Of a DNA stretch of 64,000 nt, positions 42,201-63,167 are shown piece by piece. Under the pieces are notes generated by a model. That model had not been told where the DNA came from. It saw nothing but the letters and a program-made list of their open reading frames with translations, and made no database searches. Source of the stretch: Aldrovandia affinis (taxonomy: Eukaryota; Chordata; Actinopteri; Notacanthiformes; Halosauridae); the NCBI GenBank assembly GCA_029706075.1, contig JAINUG010000088.1, positions 434,001 to 498,000 on the forward strand, given 5' to 3'. Numbering within the stretch: position 1 is the first letter of the stretch; every line of letters begins with the position of its first letter. The translations under genes and the position numbers were made by a program.

Positions 42201-44603
42201 ATGTGTGCCTCGGGGTCCCGGGACAGGAACGTGAACCTGTGGGACCTGCGGGAGGGGACGAGGGGAACGCTGCTACGCACACTGGGGGGGCAGGGCCTCT
42301 TCAGCACGCACCGGGGCTGGGTGTGGTGCCTGGCGGCCCGCGGGCCCCTGCTCTGCTCAGGCTCTTTTGACAGCACAGTGCGGCTGTGGGACCTGGAGGC
42401 TGGGGGTGCTGATAGGGGCCTCATCCAGGGCCGCGCCGCCGTGCTCTGCCTGTCCTGCCAGCGTGATGCCCTGCTGGCCGGCTCCTACGACAAGAAGGTC
42501 AGCATCTACGACACCAGAGGTCAGTCATGTCTGTGTCCCACCGCTGTCCTTCCCCCCCAGTCCCACCTATCCCTAAGACTATTGGATGTTGGACTATAGT
42601 CACTGAGATCACTCTCTGGAGGCAGCTGCTATTGGTGAATGGCGGAGCTGGACTGCCGTTATTACCCATACTCCCCAGCACATCTGGATCATTCCTGCAC
42701 CCTTGTGCACAAATGTCTGTCAATTTCAGTGTGGTGGACTGTCTCCTGTGTTCTGTCAGCTTGCAGACAGGCTAGTTCAGCTAAAACACAGCCATCGGCT
42801 ACGTACACTCATTGTCTGTGCTGTTGGCTCTGGTGGGATATGTGTTGGGTGTTGTTGTCATGGCAACGCTTAAGTATAGTGTGTGATGCCATGTTGCTGT
42901 GTGCCCCAGCGGCAGATCCCCTGGTGAAGAGCCTGCGTCTCCATGGCAACGCGGTGCTGTGCCTGGCCGCAGACGAGCAGTACATCCTGTCCGGGAGTAA
43001 GGACCGCACCCTGGCTGTGTTTGACCGTCGAGCAGGGAAACCACTGCAAAAACTGCTGGTATGGCGACGCAAAAATATGCATACCCATTACCCACACAGA
43101 AAGACATAAAAGAGTCAGGAGGTCTGGAATGGCTTGTATTGCTCTCTCCAGCGCAATGCTTTACTCGTTAAAGAACATGGAGAAAATTAGAGAGAGCTTT
43201 GAGCCTTAGCTTTGAACTCATCTGTGGTCAAGGGGGGGCCATTGTGAATGTGTGAACATTAGCAGTGTCTGTGTCTGTGTTTGAGTCCTGTCCTCTCTCT
43301 CTCTCCAGCTGAGCTCCTACCTACTCTCAATGTCCTACAGTGGGAAGGAGGTGTGGGCAGGGGACAACCGGGGGCTGATCCACACCTTCTCCCTGCGGGA
43401 TGGCCTCTTCCAGCCTATCTCCCAGTTCGATGTGGGACACCGCTCCCTGGTCACGGGGGTCCACAGCTCAGACGGGACCCTCTACACCTGCTCCTCTGAC
43501 CGCACCATCAAGGTACACCTGAAAGGCCTGGATCCTTCTCCCCTCTCCCAGACTAGAACCACGGTTCAACCATATCCTCCTTGTGTCTGCATACTCTATT
43601 CTTTATCGTCTGTTAAAGTACCACCCAAGTTATACATTTACACAGACCACCTCTCTTCCTGTTTGCCCATCTCTGTGAGGGGATTGGGGGATTCTGTATA
43701 CTTGCTCACTTAGGTGTATTGGAATCCTTGGTATTAGACACAGAGCTCATGTGGCCCTGGCTTGTTTTGTGCAGGTTCACCTCCCTTGCGCCCCCCCAAG
43801 GACGCTTTGCTCACTGCGCCATCAAGCTGGGGTCAATGGGGTAAGGGCACGTCTCTCTTGCACACATTATGTCTCCCTTTCTCTCTCTGTCCCCCGCTTT
43901 CTGTAACTACAATAATTATTCTAAAAAGGAACAATATAAACAGATCTGCCCTAGTGACAGTGTGGTACTGTGGATTCCTGCTCACTGTCCCTCAGGCTAT
44001 GGCACACGGCCACATACTGTGCAGCCAGTCCCTCTTTCAGTAAGATTTATCATTTTTCATTATCCACCATGGTTTTGAATTTTGGATGGATATTTCAATC
44101 TTAATATATTTTTATTTTCATTTGATATATTTTTTAGAATGTAGGAGTAAGGGGTTAAGTGGAGTGTGTCTTTGGACTGTTCTGCAAATTCTGTGTAGTG
44201 TTTCTGTTGGATGCATGTCCCATTTGGTGTAGTGCTGACTGAGTGGGGCCAAAATCCCAAAGCTCCCTGATATGCTGATTGTCAGACCAAGGTAGGTATA
44301 ATTTAAACTGTGTTCTAGGGCACTGCTGCCTAGATTGAAGTGATATATATTTACCTGACATCTGGCCTTTTTTGGAAGGTCATTATTTTAGTCTTCTTTA
44401 GATTTACTGCCATGGCCCAGGTCTGGCAGTGCTCCTCCAAAAGAGACAGACTCTGCTCTCTCTCTCCCTCCTTTCCTCTTTCTCTTGATCAGTGTTAAAA
44501 TCATTTTGTCTGTCTCTTTTTCCCACAGCTGAGTGTGGAGGCAGGGGTGCTGGCCGTGGCTTCGGGTGACATGTGTGTGGAGGTGTGGAGGCCGCAGAGG
44601 TGA
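39294..44603 (+). CDS. fbxw9: F-box and WD repeat-containing protein 9
   Basis: Substrate-recognition subunit of SCF-type ubiquitin ligases: the F-box binds Skp1 and the WD40 propeller binds the target. Coding exons: first exon from ATG 39,294 (end uncertain), then 39,671-39,859, 41,511-42,519, 42,910-43,058, 43,309-43,512, 43,775-43,840, 44,529-44,603 (TGA). Exons 2-7 are GT-AG, in phase, and give 563 residues. The F-box is [19 protein letters not shown], running across the exon 2/3 junction into VCRALGG. Seven WD-like repeats follow, marked by [66 protein letters not shown] and VEVWRP. Between the F-box linker and the propeller lies a Glu/Gly/Arg-rich insertion of about 125 residues (41,680-42,080) that I do not recall in the 458-residue human protein. 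The exon 1 donor could be at 39,369 (GAG|GTCGGA, in phase). The nearer alternative at 39,440 is out of phase with both acceptors (39,670 and 39,674) from this ATG, and the Kozak context is poor. Confidence 0.92.
40190..41287 (+). mobile_element. THAP-domain DNA transposon remnant in fbxw9 intron 2
   Basis: Inverted repeats GACCCTTCGCTAAACCACGC (40,190) and GCGTGGTTTAGCGAAGGGTC (to 41,287) bound 1.1 kb. At 40,358 an ATG opens [13 protein letters not shown], followed by [14 protein letters not shown]. This is the C2CH start of a THAP zinc finger, with HFVNGKPS further on near 40,679 and a frameshift after it. THAP proteins are encoded by P-type and ISL2EU-type transposons. The rest of any transposase is gone. 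Confidence 0.75.
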
Positions 44604-46757
44604 GGGCAGGGGGGAGGGGTGAGGGAGGAGCATGTGGCTCACCTCCACCACTGATCCCAGCGAAGCCACTGAAGATATTCCAGACAGGCGTGTGTCCACT
44701 GCTGAAACTGGACTTTTATTTCAACATGAGAACATAATGCCACTGATCCGACTCTTTTTTAAATTTTTTATAAAGAATTCAGCTTTGAAAAAAAGATCAG
44801 CCTAAGAATTTAAAAAATAATTGTGTGTTATACAGAGATAATAAGTCCTGTTCTTTTTTTCTATTTTTGCTGTTTACTCAGTTTTTCTCCCAATTTTACC
44901 CTCTCTTTTTCATGTGAATTATCCCCTCTCTCATATGAGAACTTACCGTAGTCCCGAGACTGGTAGTGAGCGCTGCACCGCCTCCTCCAAGCCAGCACCC
45001 GCCTAAGACGAAGCCTGTCACCTTAACACACAGGACCACTCATATGCAGTGACCTCATTCGTCTTTTATCCCTTCCCTCTCCCTGGGGCGGACAGGCAAT
45101 TTTCACCCCCTAGTGGCACTCCTGGCTAGAGCCAAATCTGGCGCGACCCGGTGGAATCGAACCCCGGTCACAGTGGGCAGCGTTGGACGTTCTACTGCTA
45201 CACCACCCGAGAGGCCTCAAGTTCTGTTCTTTTTTATTTTAAATGATTTAATCTGTTTTGCAAACACCCGCTGGAGTTTTTGTCATCAAGCACTGTTATT
45301 ATTTTACAGTGCATGAGAAAATCTGGGAAAGGTTTTGCATTGCAGCATACGTGTGTAATTACATATGTGAGCACTATCTCAGTAGTAGGTACAGCTTGTT
45401 AAAGAGAACTCGTATGGAAAACCCTCAACACTGACATGTACTTATATTATACTTGTATATGTAATTACACAGGTTCAAGGTCAACATTACGTAAAGTACT
45501 CCTGCCATTCCACTACCACCATTCCAGACATATTTGATATATAATGGAAGTTTTCAAGCCAAGCCAGGGCTTGTTTGATGTGCTACAGTGCTGTGACTGG
45601 GTACAGAAAGGCAGTGGCATTGCAACATGCCCTCTAATGACCAGACCTTCCTCTGTTTTATACAAAATTAAGTCTAATATGTTTTATTTTATTTTATTAT
45701 TTATAATATTTATTGGCTTTGATTAAATCATAAGATTTGTTGTCTGCCAGGATGTTGTTAGCCCAGGCTCGGCCCATTGTTTGTTACAGATTCAACGGGT
45801 GTTCAGTCTGAAAAATATTTGTAGCAGTTGTTAACACACACATGCATATGCACACACAGTCTCAAGTCATTCACATCTCCTTATTTGCTTGCATGGCAGA
45901 CACCCTTACCCAGGGTGTTGTACAGTGCTTACTGTTGTGCTCAGTTTTCACTCAAAAGCTGGATATTTACTGGAGCAAAAGAGGCATATCACCAAGCTGA
46001 AGCAGAGGTGTCTTACACAAGGATTCAAACCTGTGACCCCAATACACATGTATGGCCATAGTTACAAATACACAGACACAAATAGTATAGTTGAAAAAAC
46101 AAAGTTTCTGAAATGCATGGGCATATACACACAGTTATCACAAACATGCAAACTATTAGTTGACCTGCTGACTCCTCACCTACTGATTGTATAGTCTGTT
46201 CATTAGCAAGCTGACTGCAAAAGAAAATCAGTTGTAACTGAGTTTATATTGTGTATGCTATAATTGAATGTAATAAATACCAATGTGTTAAAAATACTTT
46301 CTGTTTCAGGTTCTTGGCTGGTTCCCAGATTATTATTGTTTACCAGTGTCTCACCCTTTAAGCATGGAGAAAGCACAGCATTTAATGTAATGAATCTTCC
46401 CATTCTACTGCTTGAGACAAGGGAATTCACTTCTGTATATGGCAGGTAGTGATTATGAGTAGTTTGGGGGTGCAAATTGGTGTAAATCGAGCGAAAGGGT
46501 GAGGTTGCAATTGAATTGGGTGCACAAGTGGGTGTTTGTGGTGCTGGATAGTGGATAATGCCCTTGTGGGAAGGGCTGGAGGGGGAATATTCCCCTGTGG
46601 GTGGGTGTGGGTGGGGCTTGAGGGCGGACGTTTCCTTGGTGGGTGTGGGTGTGGGTGAGGCTGGAGGGATGGTGGAGATTGCCCTGATGGGTGTTGGTGG
46701 AGTTGAGCTGGGGGTAGCTGGTGTCTTTGGTGCCATGGAAATCCGGCATTAAAAATC
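44604..46757. other. fbxw9 3' flank and gng14-like 3' flank
   Basis: Contains a SINE (44,870-45,222), an old repeat with GGCAGACACCCTTACCCAGG and GCTGGATATTTACTGGAGCA (about 45,890-46,050), and a GGTGGGTGTGGGTG-rich low-complexity tract (46,540-46,720). The tract's minus-strand Pro/Thr-rich frames are repeat artefacts. No further gene was recognised. Confidence 0.5.
44870..45222 (-). repeat. tRNA-derived SINE (GGCTACCAAATTGGGAG family)
   Basis: The tRNA-like head is at the right, read on the minus strand (GGTGTAGCAGTAGAACGTCC, then GGGGTTCGATTCCACC). The CTCCCAATTTTACCCTCT tail is at the left. Same family as copies at 48,160, 53,390, 55,285 and 58,590. Confidence 0.8.
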
Positions 46758-49700
46758 CTACAGCAGCATGCAGGTCTTCTTGTCCTTAAACGGGTTGGCG
46801 GAGGTAGCAATGCCAGTGAGCAGGGGGTCGCTGCGGCTGTGCTCCTGGCAGTACTGCACCAACTGAGCCACTGCAATGGAGATCTGTGGGGAACAGCCCC
46901 ACGCCCCAACCAAAAGACCATCAGCCGTTACATCTAAATGCTCTTCCGAGTATGGGAGTGTTGCACTTGTTGATACAGTCACACATTTTAAAATCCTTCT
47001 GGTCTGTCTTCCAACATTCCAATCTAGAGTCTTTGTTCTCTATTATAAAAATGGTAAGATTCTGAAAATTCCAACCTAATAATAAAGTAAATCAAACAGA
47101 ATATTTAGACAATAGGTAGATCATACCAGGGTGACCACATCAGAAAGGGGTTTCCGAGGTTTTGCATGCAACATAGACACAGAGTTTATTTCAGTGGAGG
47201 TTTAAGTAGTAGCAAGGCAAAATTACCATAAACAATTTAACCTTGTATCTCCAAAAATTTGTTCACAGGAGCACAAAGTGTTTATTTTTTTCCATTTACC
47301 AACACAACATTATGTTTTAGCCACATGGAATTCTTAACCAACTTTAAGGTGTACAACATTTACGGTACATGACATGGTTTTTGCATGACAATTGTTTGCC
47401 ATATGTGACTTGAGAATAGAGCTAAACCATCTCAGTGAGTGATTGATTCAAGGAATTTTCAGAACAAAGAAAACCTAAGATCTTTTCTGTATTCATTGCT
47501 GTATAGACCTTAGTAAAATACGATAACAGTATAATCACACAGGGCAGTACTGTAAGACATTTTCTCTGATTGTGGAGAATGTGAGCACTTTTAAATAAAT
47601 TACATTTAGCTTGTGTAAATAGTATAGGCATGGGGTATGTCCCACCAACCCATAACGTTGCAGATGGCATACCAGTCCAACACAATATAAGGATAATGAG
47701 AGGTATAGTCTTATGCAAAGCATGTAGGAGTAAAACATTCTTAATTCCCAATTGAACTGGCACATCACAGAACCACATCACAGGACTGCACAAACACAAT
47801 AAGTCCAACTAAGTTTCCCTGGCAGAGAATGTTAGACCTAATGTGCTTTGTTATTTTGAAATTCACTCTTAAGAACATGAGAACATAAGAATACATAATG
47901 ACGAGAACAGCCCATCTAGGCTCGTCATGTCCTAATCTAAAGAGTATTTAGTACTGCATCTAGCCTGGACTTGAATAGCCCAAGTGTTTCTGCCTCAACT
48001 ACCCGACCTGGCAAGCTGTTCCAGGCATTGGCAACTCTGTGTAAAGAAAAACGTCCTAATGTCCGTGTGGAATTTGCCTTTCACTACATTACACTACGCT
48101 GAATTTCCACCTGTGGCCTCTTGTACTGCTAACCAAATTTATCTTTAAAAAATCTTTGGTAGGGGGACTCGGGTAGCATAATGCTCAAGTCATCCACCCA
48201 AGATGCAAATTTCCTACTGCAGCCATGGTTTGAAACTCAGCTGCGCCAGACCGGCCCTGGCCCGGAGCTCCGATTGGGGGTGGCGATTAGCTGTCCGCCC
48301 CAGGGGGAGGGAGGAGGGTGAGCCGGCAGGAGCTCACCAAGAAGTGCGAAGGGTGTCTCTAGTAAGTAAGTGGGTGAGTTCCATCTGGGAGGAGGCAGAT
48401 CATTGCTGGCTTTGGGGAATTAGCTTGCCCTGTAGTGATAGACAGCGGGTTCATGGGGGAGGGCGAATTTAATGAAATAGAGGATATAATTGGCTACCAA
48501 ATTGGGAGAAAAACGAAAAAATCCTAAACAAATGTATTAAAAATAAATGTTGGTAGTTCACTTTGTTGATCCTTTTTAGGAATTTAAAAACCTAAATCTA
48601 ATTCCGCTGTCTCCCCTTGCTAATCTTAAATAGATTGAGTGCCTTAGGTCTATCCTCATAACTTTTGCCTTTCATACCAGGTACCAATTTTGTTGCCCTT
48701 CTTTGAACTTTTTCAAGAGCTTCAATATCTTTCTTGTAGTGTGTTGCCCAGAACTGCGCACAGTACTCTAAGTGGGGTCTGATGAAGGCATTATATTTTG
48801 ATTTATACTCTTTGATTTATACTCTTATACTTTTTGGTATGTATCCCAGCATCCGGTTTGCCTTTTTCACTAATGTAGCACACTGCTTAGATGCAGATAG
48901 ACTTTGATCAACTACAGCTCCCAAGTCTTTTTAAAATGGAACACCTGCTATTTCTCCTCCCATAGAATACTTCTGTCTTATGTTTTTATTTCCCACATGC
49001 GTAACTTCACATTTAGCAATATTGAATGTTATCTGCCACCAGTGGCGGCGCCAGGGAATTTGCATAGCACCGGCGTAGCCCCCCCAAGCATTTCCTTACA
49101 ATTATACATTTTCATTAAACACTTTAAATAAAAATAATTACCAGCCAACAATTATTTTATAATTCCGTAGTAGAGGCCCTGTGTGTGTGTCGGGGGTCTC
49201 GCGAGACGAGAGTACCTATAACTATATATGTACGTTACGTTGCCATCTCAAACATTAAACTTCATTGAACTTTTGCACGTTGTTGGCAAGTTCGACAAAA
49301 CTGTTGCACAAAAAAGACAGACAATCCCAGAAATGCGAAGTATACTCACCATGATATACAGAACGAGTTAATTGAAATTATGGCAAATATGGTTAGGGAG
49401 CAAATAAGTAGTGAAATAGAGGAAGATGGCCTGTTTGCATTGATAGTCGACGAAAGTAAGGACATCAGCAAAAAAGAACAGGTGTCTGTGGTGGCACACT
49501 ATTTGCACAATGATGTTGCACTGGAAGAATTCCTACATTTCACTGCAGCCGATGGATTAGACGCTGATTCACTTTTGAAAACAATCAAACTGACAGTTAA
49601 TAAATGCAACATTGACCACAATACGTGCGTTGCTCAATGCTATGACGGCACAGCCATTATGTCAGGCTGTCATAATGGTGTAGCAGATCAATTCAGAAAA

Positions 49701-50337
49701 TATGTCCCACAGGCACTGTATATCAATTTTTTCATCAAGATCAATTATGTAAATAAGGAAGAGCAGAGGTCCCAGCACCGATCCCTGCGGAACTCCACTG
49801 CCTACAGCACCTAGGTCAGATAAGACCCCACCTACTGTTACTCTTTGTATTCACCCTTGCAGCCAATTATGAACCCACTGAAACAACTCCTGAAATTCCT
49901 ATTGAATTCATTTGAACAACGAGCCTCTCTTGTGGTACCTTGTCAAATGTTTTTTGAAAGTCCACATATATAATATCATAAGCCTGATTCAGGTCAAAAC
50001 ACTTTGTAGCTTCTTCCAGTTCCAGGTTTGTTAGGCATGACCTCCCCTTGAGAAAACCATGTTGGCTCTCCCTTAAAATACTATTATTTTTCAAGAATGA
50101 TTCCAACTTGTACCTAATAATACATTTCAGTATTTTACATGGAAGACAGCATTTCCATCGGATCTAATTGCACAGGGGCCCATCTGAGCACCAGACCCAG
50201 TCTAAACATGCACAGCTAGGGCAAAGCAGCCAACCCATACTGACCTTGATTCTCTTCATGCTGGCCTCCACCCTCAGCTGCTCCACAACCCATCTCGCCT
50301 GCAGCACACTGTTACTGCTGCAGCCCTTCCCAGTCAT
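46758..50337 (-). CDS. gng14: G-protein gamma subunit, gng14-like (two exons)
   Basis: Small prenylated subunit that pairs with G-beta at the inner face of the plasma membrane. On the minus strand, exon 1 is 50,337-50,245 (31 codons, donor AAG|GTCAGT) and exon 2 is 46,883-46,758 (41 codons plus TAG, acceptor TTCCCCACAG). Together they give 72 residues, typical of G-gamma. The N-terminal helix has ARWVVEQLRVEASMKRIK, equivalent to the A-x-x-x-VEQL-x-x-EA-x-x-x-R-I-K signature. The second half has DPLLTGIATSANPFKDKK and ends CMLL, a CaaL box predicting geranylgeranylation. The symbol rests on resemblance to GNG14 and on my memory that GNG14 lies between FBXW9 and DHPS in human; another gamma paralogue is possible. 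The 3.4-kb intron holds a CR1 LINE that is itself interrupted by a SINE and a hAT element. Confidence 0.85.
48160..48535 (+). repeat. tRNA-derived SINE, near full length
   Basis: The tRNA-like head starts near 48,160 (GGGGGACTCGGGTAGCATAA). The body has CCGGAGCTCCGATTGGGGGT, and the tail is TTGGCTACCAAATTGGGAG then AAAAACG. The only plus-strand copy of this family that keeps its head. Inserted in the CR1 LINE. Confidence 0.8.
49040..49718 (+). mobile_element. hAT transposon fragment with partial transposase
   Basis: The left end is CAGTGGCGGCGCCAGGGAAT, a typical hAT terminus. From 49,380 a plus-strand frame reads MVREQISSEIEEDGLFALIV, then VDESKDISKKEQVSVV and QCYDGTAIMSG. This is the catalytic-domain start of a DUF4371/ZMYM-type hAT transposase. 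The frame ends in CR1 sequence at about 49,718, so the element is truncated there. Confidence 0.8.
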
Positions 50338-52080
50338 CGCTCCCAATGGTGGCCGAAACTCACTCCCTTTTAATCAATACCTTCAGCCTGTGTGGAAAAA
50401 ACACAATTAAATCAATTATTTTATGGATACATCTAACTCCTAGCTTTGTCAAAAATATTGTCATACTAGCAGATTACTAATCCTGATCCTCACTTTTTTG
50501 TTTTTAATGTGTTAATATCCTTGAAAAACTGTCAGAAAACAGAATAATCGTGTTTCAAGAGAAAGCAATCTGTGTTGCTGTCTATCTCCCCCTCCTTTTT
50601 AACCTCTCCCCCAACCCTGTTTGGCAGATGCTGAAGTGGCTTCAAAGGCCCTGTGATGTTGCATTTAGGAGGGGTGGGGTGGGGGGCAGTTTAAAGGTGT
50701 CACCAGTGCTCCAGGAAATGTCACAGCCGCATCACGTGCCCCCACCTGCTATCATATTGGGTTGGCTGGCAGGGGCTGGCAGAGAGGGGGGGGATGTTCT
50801 TTCATCTTCAATATTCTACTGAAGTACAAAGAAATCAGGCCCTCCCTCTCAAAGAGGTCATACTGTCTTTCCCCACGTCTGGGGTCTGGATTTTGTTTAT
50901 TCAAGATCTGTGTGGTCACACCTAAGACAAAGACATATCCACCCCATATTCTACCCCATATTTTGTTTTTACAGGATTTTTATTAGTGGATTAGTTCTAA
51001 TATATCATTACAGTATGTTTGTGCACTTCACAAATAATAATGGTTATAACAAAAACACTGGATTTCATTCAATGGTTTCTTCATAGGAAACATTTTTAGC
51101 TTGGTTTTAATGAAGTATTTGTTTTTTGTCATAACTAAAATGATTTGATGTGAAACACTCTTCTTGGGGTAATGCTGTCACATTAGATGCAATAAAACAT
51201 TGCTGCTATCGGGTGATATGAATGTAATTAAATGGCCTGCTTGTTAAATGTGTAAACCAGTTCAGAACAGGATCAGGATTATGATCAAATAAAGAAAAGT
51301 TATCTGTGCCTCCCCTATTTGTACCTCACTGGCCCCCTGACAAAGTTAATATCCTGTGGCATAACCAGGTACAGCAGCCAATGAGGCGGGGTACAGATGA
51401 GGCAAAGTCCAGGACAAGGTTTATTTGACAGGGGAAAACCCCTTAAGGCGAAAAGGTGCAAACATAAGTCTTTAAAGTGATGGTGCACGAAGGGTCCATG
51501 GGTGGTAGGGACTCGAAAGTGCGCAGGAGGGGGTGAAGAAGGCATCTCACATGTAATAGGAAAGAGACATCCAGGTTGATGCACAAGGCGAAATTGTTAT
51601 GTTAAAAGTAATGAGAAATCGATATCTAAACAGCGTTTGTAAATCGTATAAGTACTGTTGATCATCAAACAGGACAAGAAGACTGCTAGAGACGATTCAT
51701 TATATTGCATTAATTCTATAGAATACCTGTACCTCTCCAAATCTGTATAGTGGCTGTCCAATCTGTGTAGATGTGTTCACTGTAATAGGCTACTTTAATT
51801 ATTTACACAAAGTTTTTTCCTAGCTTTTTTTGTGTGTGTTTTACTTGTTTGTATTCCTCCACACTATAAATCAAAAGTATTCGAAATGCATTCACACAGA
51901 GCTTGAATATTATATATTATTTCCACAGGGACTTTTATTATTTTATTACAAAGAACAGAATCTTTGTAAAATATTCAAAATGTGTACGTCCGGAGTCCTT
52001 CCAGTATGCCCCTTCCAGCTTGCCGTAGTTGTTTTGACGCAGTGCGTGTGGAAAATGTCTGCGCTCTGTATTGCAGTGTG
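50338..52080. other. gng14-like upstream / dhps upstream intergenic region
   Basis: Should hold the promoter of the minus-strand gng14-like gene and the start of dhps. No further gene, RNA gene or clear mobile element was recognised. AT-rich after 50,950. Confidence 0.45.
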
Positions 52081-52175
52081 AGTGATTTGGGGAGTCCCTG
52101 TTCCATGAAAACTATCACATATCAGGTGCCTACGGGCTAAATTCAAAAGGATTTGCTTGTACACTAAAATATCCA
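52030..52175 (+). other. dhps: probable 5' UTR exon of dhps
   Basis: Ends in a perfect donor, ATCCAG|GTAAGT (exon end 52,175). The first coding exon of dhps begins with an acceptor (TTTTTTGACAG, 52,945-52,955) five bases before the ATG, so an upstream non-coding exon is needed. Start approximate. Confidence 0.45.
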
Positions 52176-52591
52176 GGTAAGTAATGTAAATCGAGTATAT
52201 ATGTTTTCAGACAGAATAGCGATTCTCTGTAGCTACCTAGCTAGCACATTCGCATTTGGTCGCCGCCTTTAAATTAATTAGAAATCACTTCCTAAGTCTT
52301 TCTATTTACCTAGTTAAATGTTGTATCTATTGGCATATGTAATATCTCAAATAGATATTACAGATATTTTTGTGTTATGGCCAATTTGTGTCGTTGATTT
52401 AAAAAAAGTTAGCATGAAACATTTCAAATTTGCTCAGGAAACGAATACGACCAGTATAGTTGGATAAATGTATTGTCTAAATCATTGACCAACCATGGCT
52501 AGCCTTAGCTTAGTATAGTGCTGTGATTAATTTAATGGTGCATTTTGATTGTATAGCCAGCAGTCATCCTATACCTTTCTCATATTTAACT

Positions 52592-52848
52592 GCTGAAGCT
52601 AAGCCGGGTTGGGCTTGGTTAGTACTTGGGAGGCCTTCTGGGAAATCGAAGTTGCTGCTGGAAGAGGTGTTGATGGGCCAGTAGGGGGCACTCTTTCCTC
52701 TGGAGTAAATAGAATTCCAATGCCCCAACACAGTGATGGAGGCACTGTGCTGTCAGATGAGATGTTAAACTAAGGTCCTGGCACTTTTGGAAAGAGTAGG
52801 GGTTACCTGGCCTACCTGGTTAAATAAAGGATGGATGGATAGATGGAT
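52592..52848 (+). repeat. 5S rRNA-derived SINE
   Basis: GAAGCTAAGCCGGGTTGGGC and TTGGTTAGTACTTGGGAGG are the 3' half of a 5S rRNA gene. They are followed by a SINE body and a GGATGGATAGATGG tail. Only part of the 5S unit is present, so it is not a functional 5S gene. It lies in the dhps 5' UTR intron. Confidence 0.85.
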
Positions 52849-52960
52849 AGATTTATTTATGCTAGCCAGGTAGAGACCTCTTTAGACAGCTGAGATAGCT
52901 ACTTACAGTAGCAACCTCTGTTCAACTTGAAAGCCACTTCCTCATTTTTTGACAGAAGGT

Positions 52961-62630
<9,670 letters not shown>

Positions 62631-63070
62631 TGCACCATTGGCCTTTTCTCTCTTTGTCCATGTTTTTATTTCCCTCCGTTATCTTTTTGCCAACAACGCA
62701 AACTCTTACTTTCATACAGGTCTACTGTCTTAATTAGGTGAAAAATACATTATTTAAGTCCTCTGCTTTAACATTGTGACTTGGAATCAACATTTTCTCT
62801 TGTCAGTTTACATCTGAATGTGTTATTTTTTACATTTATTTTATGACTTTGTGTTGGGATGCAGTGCAGTGAAAGGCTGTTTGAATGTAACTTTAAAGTT
62901 GAGGGCTGTACTAAAGGTTACACCATACTACACAGTACCAAAGATGACAAGGTTATGGTGTGATTTTTGTATTGGTGGGCTGTCTTTTGGATTTTATTTG
63001 TAGGGTAAAATGTCAGGGAGTTCAGGAAAGTTCAGGCTTGATACTCAATAAAATTATTTCCACCAAGGTA
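62631..63070 (+). terminator. dhps: dhps 3' UTR and poly(A) signal
   Basis: AATAAA at 63,047-63,052, about 420 bases after the stop, followed by a T/G-rich stretch. No other gene in this interval. Confidence 0.75.
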
Positions 63071-63167
63071 CCTTTGTTCCCAGACTTGTTGTTTGCTACA
63101 GTGAGCCAGCTAACATGGTTGTGCTATTGGGGTTAGCTAGCTATCTGTATGGTAGGTCTGTGGATGT

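Larger units (their letters stand above)
47870..50160 (-). mobile_element. CR1-type LINE, nested with a SINE and a hAT fragment
   Basis: The minus strand reads an RT fragment at 49,867-50,106 (ESQHGFLKGRSCLTNL, then IIYVDFQKTFDKVP). It continues to the ORF2 C terminus at about 48,580-48,725 (VQRRATKLVPGMKGKSYEDR) and a 3' UTR to about 47,870. It is interrupted by a SINE (48,160-48,535) and a hAT piece (49,040-49,718). It lies in the intron of the gng14-like gene. Confidence 0.8.

Noticed and set aside
41536-42282. Alternative frames over the fbxw9 exon 3 insertion on both strands
   Set aside because: Only the frame at 41,511-42,519 continues from the F-box into the WD repeats; the others are GC-rich shadows.
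46203-46921. Pro/Thr-rich minus-strand frames
   Set aside because: Product of the GGTGGGTGTGGG low-complexity tract. The only real coding part nearby is the gamma-subunit exon at 46,758-46,883, in a different frame.
52592-52645. 5S rRNA gene
   Set aside because: Only the 3' half of 5S is present, mutated and joined to a SINE tail.
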